Source: Argentina anserina
Lineage: Eukaryota; Streptophyta; Magnoliopsida; Rosales; Rosaceae
Length of the DNA: 64,000 bases
Direction of reading: 5' to 3'
Assembly (NCBI RefSeq): GCF_933775445.1
Contig: NC_065875.1
Coordinates: 4,601,001-4,665,000 of the forward strand
Positions 12,006 through 25,494 of this stretch are shown here, in pieces. The translations under genes were made by a program, and so were the position numbers. The notes beneath the pieces are model-generated. The model was not told the origin of the DNA and searched no databases. It saw only the letters and a list, made by a program, of their open reading frames with translations. Positions within the stretch are counted from its first letter, which is position 1. Every line of letters begins with the position of its first letter.

Positions 12006-13529
12006 ATCCTCCGCATTCGCTCCGCAAAAACATCTTTTTGCCCCGAAAAACCCCGCATCAGAGGATTCAAAATTGCTCCTCCCGCATATATACGCAATGA
12101 ACGCAAACTGCACAAGCAAACTCTTCGCTCAAGAGAAGCTACTCCCGTCTTCTCTACCCTTTTGGGCCTTTAAACTATTTCTCTTTTTTCCTTTTTATTT
12201 TCCTATTGCTTATTAAATCGTTTATTTGCACGTTTTCGTTTTCTAACTATGTTTCACGTGCTTGTATAGGAAAAGTGATCACTCGTCGTACTATGGTGAT
12301 GACATTCATGCCGAGATGGATGATACTTTTGTCATCTACATACGATTTTGATCGTACCCTCCCAAGATTTTATGTCATCGGACGAAGATCGAAAAGGAAT
12401 TCAACAAGCAACTTCATGCATGACGATCGATTTGCAGAGCAATTTACTTATATGCGGTCTATTTGGCAGACTAACAAGTATGTTTTTCTTAAAGTTGCTG
12501 CTTTTGAAGATATATATATATAAATTATCGGGCGCTATTAGCCTTTTTTTTTTCATGTCTTCTTTTCCGGCCTTTCTTATAACGCCGATGAGACCAAAGA
12601 GGGATATGATTCCCCTCTTGGTCGACGTTTTTCGTGTGACGGTCCTGGGGGAGTCACGTTATTATTTAAAAAGGAAGATATCGATTTCGTGTGGTCGCCT
12701 GAGTGCACCGCTGTTTTGGGTGCGATCATGAGAATCGCCGATATGCATCGATTATTTTGTGACCATATACATCACAACCCTTCTAATTTCGGTTACATAC
12801 TTGAATATTTCGATTATTCGAAACCTAACCAACCCTCGTTTCTTATGGATGCGTCGCCATCGCGACTGTTATTTGAATGTTTGAGTTTTCTTAAACTCAT
12901 GCCTATAAACGATAATCCCAAGGTCTACGTACTCATTTATTTGAGTTGATTCATTACTCTGATGCAGCACTATTTGCTGACAAAAGATCCCAAAAATAAA
13001 GAATTCTATGGGACACACTTAAAGTGATTTAATGAACGTCTATGACGTTGTATTATCAGAGTTGACCTTGATGCATACTCCACATCCAAGAAACGCATGC
13101 CCTTTTTGGCACCTGTATCTATTTCTTGAGGGAATTTTGGAGATGGAAAAGTAACATTCTTCCATTCTCAAGTAAGCAAACATTTTTGAGCCTCAGGCTA
13201 AGGCTCCGCCCAATCCGATATGCAAGATTTTGTTGCTACGGACTTTTGATTAGTCACTCTATTTTGACTATGTCTTCTGCTTACTATTTTTCAAGTATGA
13301 CGTTGGCATTGCCATGATTATTGCTCGACTTTATCCTAAGTCGTCTATTGGAATTGGAAGCTTGTTTGTGTTGTATTAAATATTGGCATATTCTATAAAA
13401 ATTCTCGTCTTTCTTGGACTCGTGAGAATTTTATTTGCCTTGGCTTAGCATGCATGGTCAACGTTTGCAACTCACGTGGTTTTTAAATTGGCCGCTTTTG
13501 GGTTACATGGGACCCCAATAGCACTACAT

Positions 13530-13900
13530 TGTGATTTTGGACTTTGAAATTTGGAAAACGGACCTCGGAACGTCAAAATTGACGTCGTTTTTCCCGGTTA
13601 TTGTTCCGGCGTTTCCGGAACGTTTTTTGACGTTTTACCGGCGTATTCGCCGCCTTCCGGCCATATTCCGGCGTTTTCGGCACCGCCATCCTGTTCCGGA
13701 CGGCGTTCCCTGTCGGACCTGAAGTTACGGCCTCCATACCGGCCGGCTCCGGCCGCCGGCGGCCAGTTTTCCGGCACTCGGTGCCGCCGGCTTTCGACGA
13801 TTTTTTTTCCGTCGTTTCTCGTCATGTTTTCCGCATATTTCAGCAGTTCTTGCTGCCAAGTTTTCCCAGTCCAAATTTCACCCGGTTTTGAGTTATATTG
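13530..13900. other. GC-rich CCGG-motif stretch inside the copia element
   Basis: A second compositionally odd block, dense in TTCCGGCG and CCGGCCGG motifs, between the presumed gag remnant and the pol remnants. Frames here are open only because of the composition. I recognise no domain. Confidence 0.4.
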
Positions 13901-16900
13901 ACATGGTTTTCCGGTTAATTTTCCGATTTTCTCCAAGTCATTTCATAGCTCAAATGATTTTATTATTATTGGTGACCACCCGCACCAATTGGATGGTTTT
14001 TACAACCCAGATCGTTTGGTATTCAACTGCTCCAATACCATGTTTTTCCAACTCTTGAGTTGAAGAATGTAGTTCTATTGCCATGTGATACATTCGATGG
14101 GATTGCCATTTGTTTCAATCCCCTCTCTTACAATATCCTACGGCGTATTGTGTAGAGAAGTTCACCGCGTCGTTGACTCTCTTAATCTTCATTTTGAGAA
14201 TGTCCCGCCGTGAAATCGAGTGTCTTGCTAATTGCGTAACCACCCACACTGTCCTACGGCGCAGGTAGTTGTTTTACGGATCTCGTGCGGAGATTGTGTT
14301 GTATATCTTCGTGCCTTGCTAAGTTTTAAAGGCCATACATGCCAATGATGGATTTCCATCTTGATATTTGTGTTAAGAATGGAGAGGAATAAATCTGTCA
14401 GATTTCATTGACAGTATCTTTTTCAAGCTTCGACAGTAGCTTTGTTAGCCTGTAGACATCGTTTTGCTTGCCTGCAGCAGTAGCTTTATGTAACTCAAGA
14501 TTCTTTGAATCATGGGTTCGGTTTTACTGTCTTCTCGGTTTTGACATGATCGTTTTTTTGGTCATTTTGAACAAGATATGATGATTCGAGTTCTTTAAAA
14601 TTCACATTATCATCTCTTTTTCATTTTCACGAAGCGATTGGAGGACCACCTCACCCATGCTCCACACGGTGAGGCCGAGCCTGCCTATTTCGGCGGCTCC
14701 ATGGCATTAAGGCCGTCGGTGGCGGAATCCCCTCCTTCACAGGAGCTTGTGATGCCTCCCGTGTCTTCTAATGCCTCCATGACAATCTCTAATGTCAATC
14801 GCTCATTTTGCAAAGCTTGTTCTTTTGCTAGATTTCAAGGAAGTCCTTATTTGCTAAGGCTCCAACCGAGAACATTCCATTCTTACAAAGTATTTAAGGT
14901 GACATTAGTGGACCCTATCCAACCGAATACAGACATTTTTCGGTATTTTTATGGCATAGGTTAAGAGCATCGACGCGTTGGTCACACGTCGCTTTGCTTT
15001 CCACAAGAAACGCTGCATTCGCTAAAGTTTTTAGCTATGATCATCATACTAAGGGCTCACCACCCTTCCTATCCTCTCAAATCTATTTGAATGGATACCA
15101 TTGGAGAGTTCACCTCCACGACTTTGATGATTTCGTTTTGCATATCTACTAGGATCGTCGTTGAACATATTATTCCTCATGTTCATTCACCGCATGATCT
15201 AGCAGAGCTCGGACTTGGTTATGGGTACTAACCTGCCGATTTTTGCATGGGGATATGTAATGATGTTGCATGCAGCGACACTTATTCGTTTCAGACCCAC
15301 AACTTGCCAAGTGTTTAGTGCGTACCAGATAGTCACTGGATACGATCCCAACGTTCTTTTCACTAACGCCTATTTGGTTAAAGTTGTTTATGTGCCTCTA
15401 TTGTAGTTATCTCAATGGGTCTACTTGAAACGATTAAGTATTCTGGTTGGTTATGATTTATGAATCACCAACACTTGTCCGCTATTTCCAATCTACAACC
15501 GTTGATCTCTATCCTGCGATATTAGCAGACAGTCACTTTGATGAGACATACTTCCCGTCGTTAGGGGGAGATATGGAATGCTCCCATTCTGGTTTTAACG
15601 CCAGGAATTGACGTGGTGTGGCACTATGTCTTATTAAGATCCCGCACTATTCAAAGTGAGTAAATGTGCAACGCATTATCGACCTCCAGAAAGTCAAAGA
15701 TTCGATGCTCAATGACTTTACCGATATTGCGAAAGTGACGAGATTGCACATAAATGCTGTGATGTGCCGGTAAGGTTGGGACTCTCAGAATATGAGAGAA
15801 TTTCATATGACCTGGTCCTAGCACCGTTGGCACCATCCCTGACAGTGGGAAGGAAGCCGGCGATGGCACCATCGTACGCTGTGGTGTTGTCGGCGCCCGT
15901 GGCATTGCACCACAAAACAAGGGCGGCAAACGCAAAGATGGACTAGTAAGGGTCATAGCTTCGGTCTTGGCTCCTGCCTAGATGAGGGGGAGACCATTAT
16001 TCTCTAGAATCAAAACTAGAAAGAAGCGAAGTGCGTAGGCACAAGTATTTCGCCCATCATCAAGAGATATCCTATAAACATGTGTATCAACTAAGTTTCT
16101 GTGGGACGCTACAGACTCATTTTGTTGATATTAGAGAAGAATAGAACTCTCACGAATTGATCGTATACAACGCGCGCGTGTGTTTAATGTATTGATCTCC
16201 CATGATTGATGATGTATTCGCTTATGCTCTTATTCCGTTGTAAAGCATCAACGATGAGCAACTTGACCGAAGTGGAAAGAATCAATACAGGCTGAACTAG
16301 ACTTGTTATGTTGGTCGTTGTTCGTAAGTGTAATGAGAAAGATGAAGTCATGCGATATATGCAGGACTTATGGCGCAAAGATTGTCTCATTATCCTAGTA
16401 TTGACTACGATGAGTTATATTCTCTCGTTATGGACATAATTGCTTTCCGCTACTTGATCAGTAGTAGTGTCCATGAAAACTGATTTGCAGCATATGATAG
16501 TGGTCATTGCATATCTGTAAAGGGATCTTGACGCAGATATGAGAGTGCCCGAGGGACTTTAAATGCCTCCAGACCACGGAGAGCTTATGTAATCAGATTG
16601 CGACGTTCGAGAGAACGTAGTACAATCGGTTGCAAGAACTCATACCCATATGTGTTCATATGAAGCTAATTCTTGATTCTCTATTCCGTCTAAGTATAGA
16701 TGATGAAGAGATTCAATGAGCTATACATTCCTACATGTTAGTGTTGTTGGGACACTATTGCTTTCATTATGACGTGATTAACTATGCGCCTATGCATTGT
16801 CATTGGACTTGCATTGCTTCTTTGACACGGGTTTAGTTCTACACTTAGTGAACCAACACAAATCCTATCCACACCAACGCCGCCAGCAGCTTCAGCAACA

Positions 16901-17805
16901 TCAACGTACGCCTTGGTGTAGCAGTCGACACTGGTAGCGTAGAGGATGCGTACGGTTCCGTCTTGGACCAAAATCAGTCCTTCATTGGTCCATTCCCCCA
17001 TTCTTTTCGCGAAAGACACATTAAATGTGACAAATCAGAATCTGTCCAGTTTCGTAGGTCAACTTCAACGAGACCTACAAGACAGCTCGCTCGATGAAAT
17101 ATGGTGATGGTACCGTTCGAAAGGCCTATGTGTCTACTTTCCATGGACATCAACCATTCGTTCATAGCTATCATATTGAGTGAGTTATGGCCGTTGTAGC
17201 AAAGTAGGACAGTCCTGTCCGGAAATTTGCAAGTCAGTCAACTTCGACAGAGCATTGTGAACTGCTCCGATCGGATGAGGTTGTGAACCTTATGTCACTA
17301 GAAAGACACGGGTGTCTACTTTTCAGAACATTTTACGGTTCGCTGATACCTATTTTGACGAAGACGTTATGGCCATTTAAGTGAGTGAAGGTCATTCTAC
17401 CCGAGAATCTGATTTTCATTGCAAACTATTGTTTTGAGTTGTTATGCAATCTTGTTTCCTAAGATCTAAGTTTGGCTAAGTATAGCATGGATGATCTAAG
17501 GATGTGTGGCTAGATTAATGATTAATCATTAGCCCAAGACTACGTTTGAGAAGCATGTAATGAACGTTGTATACGTTGTTCTTTGTACTCCATGATTATG
17601 ACACTAATCAGGGGGAGTTGTTTCGTAGACTTCAGGGGGAGTCTAGCTCACATGATGCTATCAAATGTAGACGGTGCGTTGTGCTCTTTTTCCCTTCGAT
17701 CAAGCTTTTGTTTTTACCCAAGAGGTTTTTATTTTGCTTGACAAGGTTTTTACCGAGGCAACGATGTGTGCACCATGCAACCTAGGCATGCGACACAAGG
17801 GGGAG

Positions 17806-17989
17806 TGTTCCGGGAGAATTACTATTCTACCCTTATGTGTGTCTTAGCCTAATAGGTTTCCTGTTAGGAGATAGATTAGCATCTCCGTAATAGATTAGGA
17901 CTCCGAATCCTACGGGATTGTGGTTTTGTAATGCCTATATATAGGCCCCCATATCATTCAATAATACACAATTATTTCATCCTGAAACA
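17806..17989 (+). repeat. 3' LTR (184 bp)
   Basis: Same length as the 5' LTR, with one mismatch (C at 17904). It is directly preceded by the polypurine tract AAGGGGGAG (17797-17805) and followed by the target duplication CAGAC. Confidence 0.95.
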
Positions 17990-17994
17990 CAGAC

Positions 17995-18573
17995 TTAATT
18001 AAAAACTGCTTAGCCTAAGTTTTAATATTTATTATTATTGTTATTTTCCTTCGATCGTGTTTCAGAATAATAATGAGAATAAACTATTAAATTTTAATAT
18101 AACGATTTCAAATAATCATTAGAATGTACCATAAAGGAAAATAATTTTCATGTGACATGAAGGCTTTTTTCTTATATTGAAAGGCAATGTATGATCAACA
18201 TGAGTTTCATGAGATAATCGAACTATATGAAATCGATTACCATGTCTCAATTCGATATTTTCACAATTTATAATCATCAGAAGCTTGAACCGGCGCGGAC
18301 CGGACTGTGCCCACCCTACCAAATTCATAAATTTTGGTGGATCAACTAATGTTTTTTTTGTTTTTTTTTCTGACACGGCGCAATCTCAACCCTTGGCCTT
18401 AATCCTACGGTCAGGATCACATTGTAGGCATCAAACAGCAGAGACTCGAGGTGAAGTAGAGGAATCCCGAATGAGAGAGATTTCAGTGACATCAGAGTGA
18501 CAGAATTTGGGCGGAGCATTCAATCTCTCACTCCCCTCGTTTTCATCGACCACTCCCATCTCCTCTCCCTTCT

Positions 18574-18576
<3 letters not shown>
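17995..18576. other. Spacer between copia element and CAC2
   Basis: AT-rich intergenic DNA that leads into the CAC2 promoter and leader. Short open frames on both strands (18119-18376, 18285-18500) show no family features. No repeat noted. Confidence 0.4.

Positions 18577-18609
<33 letters not shown>
18577..18609. repeat. (TC)n microsatellite in the CAC2 leader
   Basis: A TC run of about 16 units roughly 220 bp upstream of the CAC2 start codon. Such pyrimidine runs are common in plant 5' UTRs and core promoters. Confidence 0.85.
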
Positions 18610-18611
<2 letters not shown>

Positions 18612-18828
18612 AAATCTCCTAAACATTATTTGCTTGTCATTCATTTCATTCTGATCTCTCGTAGCATCTACTGAGACACAAGGTAGATTGGTCCCGAAAT
18701 GGCCCCCATGCATTTTGTTGTGTTTTTATTTGTTGGGTTTCAGTTCTTGATTTGTTCGCGGTTTTTTAGCATGCACTTATGTTTATTGACTTGGGGTTTT
18801 TAGTTAGGTCTCTGTAGGCTTCGGAGAT

Positions 18829-21800
18829 ATGGACGCCATCATGCCCGTTTGCAAGACTGTTACTCCAACTCCGGTGAGTGCCCACCACCTCAACTTTCGG
18901 GTTTGGGTTTTGAGTGTACGGTTGAGTTTGGGTTAGTTTGAATTTGATGCATGTGAAATATGAATATGTCTTTGTTTGGGTTTGTACCAGATTTGGTTCA
19001 AGTTTATAAGCCTGAAATTTGATTTGTACGGATAAGCTGTTATTTGCACTGAAATTTTTAGTTGTTATGTAAATTAGGACTAGCAGTTGTTAGAGAATTG
19101 GGATGAATTAAAGACAACCTTAAATTTCTACTTCTAGGCTGCAATGGATTGATTATAATTAGGCAGAAGTCAAGTTTTGGTTTGCTTAATGAATTACGGA
19201 TGAGTTCTCCTTGTTATACTGTCTTTTGAATTTCATTTTTTGAATTTTGATTGCCTGAAGTGGTCATTGTGTATATTGTAGTCACTTTGTTTTGGGTTTT
19301 TGTTATTTTTGTATTTGGAAGAGGTTATTTTTTGGACAAACTGGAGAGATCAGGAGTTCCCAATGTAGCTTCATGGTGGGAAATAAAGTTAGCTTTTTGA
19401 GGCAGAGAGCTCAGGGTGCTCAGATTAGTTATAGATCAAGGAAGCATGCCGGAGCTCTCCATGCTACATGTCGTGCCGAAAAAATCCTGGTGGCAAATAG
19501 AGGAGAAATTGCTGTTCGTGTTATTCGAACAGCGCATGAGATGGGCATTCCCTGTGTGGCTGTTTACTCAACAATTGACAAGGATGCGCTTCATGTCAAA
19601 TTGGCTGATGAATCTGTTTGTATTGGGGAAGCAGCAAGCAGTCAGTCGTAAGTAGTTATCTGTTGACTTGTTCTCTCCAATGCTTTTCCTTCCTCTCAGT
19701 TTTTGGTTTTCTAGTGAAGATCTTTATATAATTGATCAGTGGAGTTTTATGAGGAATTGTAAGGAAAACCCTCCACTAGATGACAGAAGTTTTTTTTTTT
19801 CCCTGTAAAGCACCTGTTATTTTATATTATGGCATTTTAGTTAACTATCATCCTAGATTTATTTCAGATGACAAGGGTTAAGTTTTTTTTTTTATCTGTC
19901 TGATCACAGGTACCTAGTGGTTCCAAATGTCTTATCTGCTGCCATTAGTCGTAAATGTACAATGCTTCATCCTGGATATGGTTTCCTATCTGAGAATGCA
20001 TCTTTTGTTGAAATGTGCAAAGAACATGGAATCAACTTTATTGGTCCCAAGGTTAGTACTTCAATTGGAAAGCTTCATGAATTGAAGTATCCAAGTTTAT
20101 TACATTGATCTCATGGTTGGATGCTATTCATGAACCAGTGATTTATTAGTGTATAGCTTATGGTCAAATTTTCATGTGACTGATTATTATTCTTATTTCG
20201 TTTGTAGTGATTCTGTAATAAATTTTCAACTTGACAGAATACTTAGTACATATTATCTGATATTCTGATATTTTGTCTATGCTTCATATGGTTAATTTTA
20301 CTCAAGTGATATGGCTAAAGTTTCTCCTTTTTTTTTTCTTTTTTTTTTTTAAATCTGCAGCCTGAAAGTATTCGCATTATGGGTGATAAATCCACTGCAA
20401 GAGAAACAATGAAGCAAGCAGGTGTTCCAACTGTACCAGGAAGTGATGGTTTACTAAAGGTATGCGAGTAAACTGTAGGTATTAATTACATAACTTTATG
20501 ATTGGATTTCTTGGTAAATGCTTATTTTCAATAATATCATTCTACAGAGCACAGAGGAAGGAATCAAGCTTGCCGAGGAGATTGGTTATCCTGTTATGAT
20601 CAAGGTAAATAATTTTATTAGTGTCTCATGATATAAAGAATTTACAGTGCACAACCTTGCATCTTAACTACAAACTTCAAATTTAAAATTCTCCTAGTAT
20701 GATGTTGTGGAAAAGGGTAATATTGTGGTATAGACTTATTTGATAAAAGGAATCAGTATTACAATGAGATAAATTTGGCTGAGGACATGCTATGTATATG
20801 GTTGCTCAAGAAATTTTCAATAATTTTAATAGAGAAGACAAAAGGCTTGGAAGATTTGCTGTTTCTGAAAGCTGGTCAATACTTATGTAACTTATAATTT
20901 AAATCTTGGATGGAGCCTAATAAGAAAAGCCTTCATCAAGGGGCTTAATTCACTAGTCAAATCTTGTGACCTAAAGGATGTTTTATTTATTTATTTATTT
21001 ATTGAGCTTTACTAGTGTGTTAGATATGTTTACTTTAATTTGTACATTTAGAAAAGAGGTTTAATATTTGAATGAAGTAAACACAAGTTTTGACTAAAAT
21101 GGGTACTTAGAAATCATGAGGCGGATGCACAAATTTGTATGTTATCCTCCTTGTTGCTGTAAAGTGATTAGTATATTGCTCTATTTAAGGCAACAGCCGG
21201 TGGTGGAGGACGTGGCATGCGTCTTGCTAAAGAGCCTGGAGAGTTTGTGAAGTTGTTACAGGTATGCCAGTTTATTTTAGTTTCCTTTTATGAAATACTT
21301 CTCTAACTTCAAAAACAAAGTAAACAAAATTGGTAGTATATTGTGACTTTACGTCAAATAAGTTCAAAAATGACTTCATATTTCAATTGATCATGTCCTC
21401 TATAAATGAATAGTCTTTTTGTATTAATAGGGTTACCCAATGCCTTAATTTCTTCATCATCTGATTGGTTTCAGGCAGCAAAGAGCGAGGCTGCAGCTGC
21501 TTTTGGAAATGATGGAGTTTATTTAGAAAAGTATGTAGTAAATCCCAGACACATTGAATTTCAGGTAAAGGACTTAATGATAATCTCTGCAAAATCTTAC
21601 ACTGGTACATATGCAAACCTAATACAGATTGATATTCAATACTGGCATGTAACCTCTTGGTTCATCCCTCGTCATTACAGGTTCTTGCGGATATGTACGG
21701 TAATGTTGTTCACTTTGGAGAGCGTGATTGCAGCATCCAGGTACTTCTAAGCAGCCTAATGCAGCTGTTTATATACAAATTTATATCGGATACCTAATTA

Positions 21801-23870
21801 TCCATTAGACAGGCAAAACCTGGTCATATCTTACGTGATAACAATTGAAGTAACTTCAGAAATATATCAATGTCAGACCAAAGAAAATAGATTATCTACT
21901 TATTTAGCTTGTTCTCTATCTTTTTATGAAAAAAAGGTCAAACGCCATGACACCTGACAAATTGTTTCTTGTCTATTGAACTATCATAGAGGAGGAACCA
22001 AAAGCTGCTAGAAGAAGCACCCTCTCCTGCGTTGACTCCAGAATTGCGGAAAGCCATGGGTGATGCAGCAGTTGCTGCGGCAGCATCTATTGGTTACATT
22101 GGTGTTGGAACCATTGAGTTCCTTCTGGACGAAAGAGGTTCCTTTTACTTCATGGAAATGAACACTAGGATTCAGGTTAAACTACAATCAGTATCCAAAG
22201 TCTTTAATTAATACAGAACTTTTCTTAGTTATGCTAATTCTCTCCCCAACTGAACCACAGGTTGAGCATCCTGTGACAGAAATGATTTCCTCTGTTGACT
22301 TGATTGAAGAACAAATCCGTGTCGCTATGGGAGAAAAACTTCGATTGACACAGGTATATAACAAATTTCAGCACCCTCAAGTATCTGCAGTAGACTAGTA
22401 GGATATTTGATAATCATATTTCTACAGGATGATATTGTGCTCAGAGGACATTCAATTGAATGTCGTATCAATGCAGAAGATGCTTTTAAAGGATTCCGAC
22501 CTGGGCCAGGTACGTGTAGATGTTATGGTTTATGGTAAACAAACCCTTTACTTTTGGGATCCCTCACTCATTACTTTGTATTGTATCATGTATTGGGTTA
22601 TTGGGATGCGCACAGGCCTTGTTAATTATGACATGGGTTCTAAGTTATATTGCAAAGGTCAATGTGTCGATAACTATGCCAGCACTTCTAGCTTTTCGAT
22701 GCTTTATGGTGCTCGTGCTTGTACTGGATGGAACAATGACAATCTATGCTTCAGTTTTATAATCTAATTCTAAAATTCTGCTCATTTGCAGGTAGAATAA
22801 CAGCTTACTTACCAGCTGGTGGTCCATTTGTTAGAATGGATAGTCATGTTTATCCTGATTATGTGGTTCCTCCAAACTATGATTCCCTTCTTGGAAAGGT
22901 GTGTGCCCAAGAAAAGTCATGTCTACCATTGCTTATACAAGTAACTAAATATACTTTTTGAGGTTCCATTTCTAAATATTTTATCAACTTTTAAATAGCT
23001 TATTGTGTGGGCACCAACAAGAGAAAAGGCAATTGATCGGATGAAAAGAGCTCTTAACGACACTATCATAACAGGTAATGTTGAGTTCATTGTATAAAAA
23101 AAATCATATTAATATACATGTATGTATGTGCCAGTTATATGAAAGAAAGCTTGTTTGAGCGAATCAAATTTACAATAGAAGCGACAGGTTTTGGTGTTGG
23201 ATATTTTACTTTTTATATTTTAATTATCACTTTTGTTCACAGGTGTTCCTACAACTATTGAATATCATAAGCTGATCCTGGAGATAGAGGATTTCAAGAA
23301 CGGGAAGGTCGATACTGCTTTTATTCCCAAGCATGAAGAGGAGCTAGCAGCGGTAAGAAGCAATTTTAACCTTGAACATGACTTTACTAGTGACTTAATT
23401 ATTTTTATTTCCAAAATAATGGTGGTCACTACTGTTTTCTTGGTGCGACAAATTTTAAGTAATATGCTTTAAACTAGAGTGTGCTTCTAAAGTTTTAATG
23501 AGTCAAATAACATTTCCTACATCATTCCTTCTTTTTTTTTGAGATCTTGGCTGGTTTATAGTAGTGCCTGTAAAGTCTTTCATATTTGAAGCCCTTTTTC
23601 CCGCTTGCCGCACTTTTGAAAATTGCATGTCTTGTGAATCCATATCCATCCATATTAGAATGAACTGGTGGAAATCTATATCTAATATCAGATAACGTAA
23701 TTCAAAATTGTTTTTATTGAACAATTTTCTTATATTTCCCTTAAAAGAATTGTATATTTCTGTTCTGTTTTTAGTTTGCTGATGCTTGCAGTGCCGCTTT
23801 ACTTTGCATACAGCCCCAACAAGTGTTGCCTGCATCCCCACCAAAAGAACTAGCTAGTGCAAGTGCGTAG
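18829..23870 (+). CDS. CAC2: Plastid acetyl-CoA carboxylase, biotin carboxylase subunit
   Basis: Catalyses ATP-dependent carboxylation of the biotin on BCCP, the first half-reaction of heteromeric plastid ACCase in fatty-acid synthesis. Fifteen coding exons: 18829-18873, 19322-19647, 19910-20051, 20361-20459, 20548-20604, 21190-21261, 21475-21564, 21681-21740, 21990-22175, 22261-22353, 22428-22509, 22792-22898, 22999-23074, 23243-23352, 23814-23870. They give 533 aa (Arabidopsis 537). Residues 1 to about 66 look like a transit peptide; the mature part starts near [15 protein letters not shown]. The ATP-grasp glycine loop TAGGGGRGM is near 225-233, and the catalytic segment [14 protein letters not shown] ends near 366. 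The exon 2 acceptor (AG at 19320-19321) is the least certain site. A 5'-UTR intron at about 18683-18817 is likely. Confidence 0.95.
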
Positions 23871-24435
23871 ATGGACTGCTCCAGTATCGCTACTTCCTGT
23901 TCTTTTTTACCACATTTCAGATGTGGAAAACACATTCACTTTTTTGTACCTTAATGTGTAATTGATGTTCCTATTGTAACAGTTGTAAAATTGACATGCC
24001 TTGCATTATGGAATTCCATTTGAAATTTTGATAAGTTCCTATAGTGAAAACTAGTGTCGCATGTCATATATATAGAATTAATAAGGGTTCTGCAGACTCA
24101 TTCATGCCATCATACTATGCAAGATGCTTTCTTTCATTATTGAGTTTCATCCTAATTCTGATTGAAGTTGTCATTTTTTATTGAATTTTATTGTTTTGTT
24201 GTTGATTGAACTCTACATTTGGAATTTCAGAGTAAACTTTTGAATTGTGGTAACATGTAAATTACGCAGTGCTTCCTTTTGTTGTGCTCATTTAATCCAG
24301 AAAAAAAAAGGCAGGAAGACCATGGTGTCATGTTATATGAAGTCTCCATTTTCCCTGTTTGGAGTCGTGTAGAGCTAGGCCAGACTATCCTTTTTTGCTT
24401 ATACTACCATGTAAGAGCAATCCGACCGTGAACAT
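23871..24435. other. CAC2 3' UTR and downstream spacer
   Basis: AT-rich DNA after the CAC2 stop codon with no open frame of interest. The first part should be the CAC2 3' UTR. Confidence 0.5.
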
Positions 24436-24500
24436 TTTTCACAAGCAGGTATCTCATAAGGTGTTGGTGACTTCGAGATGAGTTCGACTCCCGGAGACCC
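24436..24500 (+). mobile_element. Possible tRNA-derived SINE head (fragment)
   Basis: GAGTTCGACTCCC at 24480-24492 matches a pol III B box (GTTCGANTCC). It is preceded by GTTGGTGACTTCGAG, the spacing and wording found at the head of plant tRNA-related SINEs. The A box is not clear, and I see neither a poly-A tail nor a target duplication. It may be a chance match or an old fragment. Confidence 0.3.
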
Positions 24501-25494
24501 CAACCGGCTCTTGCAAAACCATAGAAGGTTCTCGGAGGGACAACCTCCATCACTTCACAGCTAAACATTAACCCTGATCTGATATCCTCCACCACTTCCC
24601 AGATAACATTAACAGTTTAACACTAATCTGATATTCTGATATCTCCGGTAAGCGAAGAAAGGCTTGGAGCCAAAGGCATGAAAGCGTTCTGAAATGGGCG
24701 AAAGAAGGCCAGTGTATATGATCCAACGACATATAACCAGTGTGGTATCATCGGTCAAAGTAATGTTATGGAACCAACCTCAGTGATTATCACATCAAGC
24801 CGTTTGTTCAAGGGCTAACAAGGACAATGTCAACGAATTTGTAATGCATGGTAAATCAAGTAAGGTAACATTAAGGAAGAGGCATCAAACTTCTTGTCAT
24901 TGTAGTAGATTTTCGTTGTATTAGAGATGACTACTCCACATAAGTCATATTCACAAGTATATGAAAAATTATTGTCAATGTGATAATGTGGTTATCTGTT
25001 CAATTACACGTAAATAACTAGATATGTGATAAAATCATACAAATAGCAACCGTGTTGTGAATGTGTTAAATGTGGTTCAACAAAGTTCAAATCTTTTGTA
25101 CTGTACGAAGTATTTTTATGACGAGCGTACGACATCGATTCAGGTATCATAAACAACCCCGACAAGATATAATTCGTAATAAAAATTAAAACAAAAGTAA
25201 CACATGAACCGAACTACACAAACACGAACTCTAAACAAAGTTAGAGACATTTTCAAAGACTTTCTAAGCCAAGAGATTAATATGTCTTCCTTCCAACATG
25301 TCGAACATTTGTGTAACATTTTCCATTTTCCCTAAAAGTTGGGGACTAATATATAAATTCGAAGGAATTTTTCAGTCTTTCCAGAGAACACGTGGCAATG
25401 TCTACTGGTACCACATTCCAATCACCATTTGACACTTATGATTTAATTAAAAAATCATATTTAAGCTATTTTATTAAAGACTATTTTGGATTTC
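24501..25494. other. Intergenic DNA, nothing recognised
   Basis: AT-rich sequence on both strands without coding exons. Short repeated phrases around TCTGATAT occur near 24578-24645, but no clear element borders. Confidence 0.4.

Larger units (their letters stand above)
11347..17994 (+). mobile_element. Ty1/copia-type LTR retrotransposon with degenerate interior
   Basis: A complete insertion: target-site duplication CAGAC (11347-11351 and 17990-17994), 5' LTR, internal region, polypurine tract and 3' LTR. The interior (11536-17805) has no long open frame, yet resembles copia Pol in shifted frames. An integrase-end segment lies near 15215-15410 (HAATLIRFRPT, then VTGYDPN, then VYVP). A reverse-transcriptase segment near 16430-16590 contains FRYLIS and MRVPEGL, broken by stops. 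The stretch at about 17670-17765 resembles the conserved trailer of such elements. The near-identical LTRs point to a recent move, so transposition was probably driven in trans. A GC-rich leader repeat is listed separately. Confidence 0.9.

Noticed and set aside
11541..12216. Several overlapping long open frames on both strands (Ala/Gly/Cys-rich or Pro/Ala-rich products)
   Set aside because: They all come from the GC-rich repeat array, which lacks stop codons in any frame. No domain and no conserved start.
13531..13936. Open frames in the GC-rich CCGG stretch inside the copia element
   Set aside because: Driven by composition; no recognised protein family on either strand.
15651..15956. 101-codon minus-strand frame in the copia interior
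   Set aside because: Opposite strand of copia pol-like sequence; no family resemblance.
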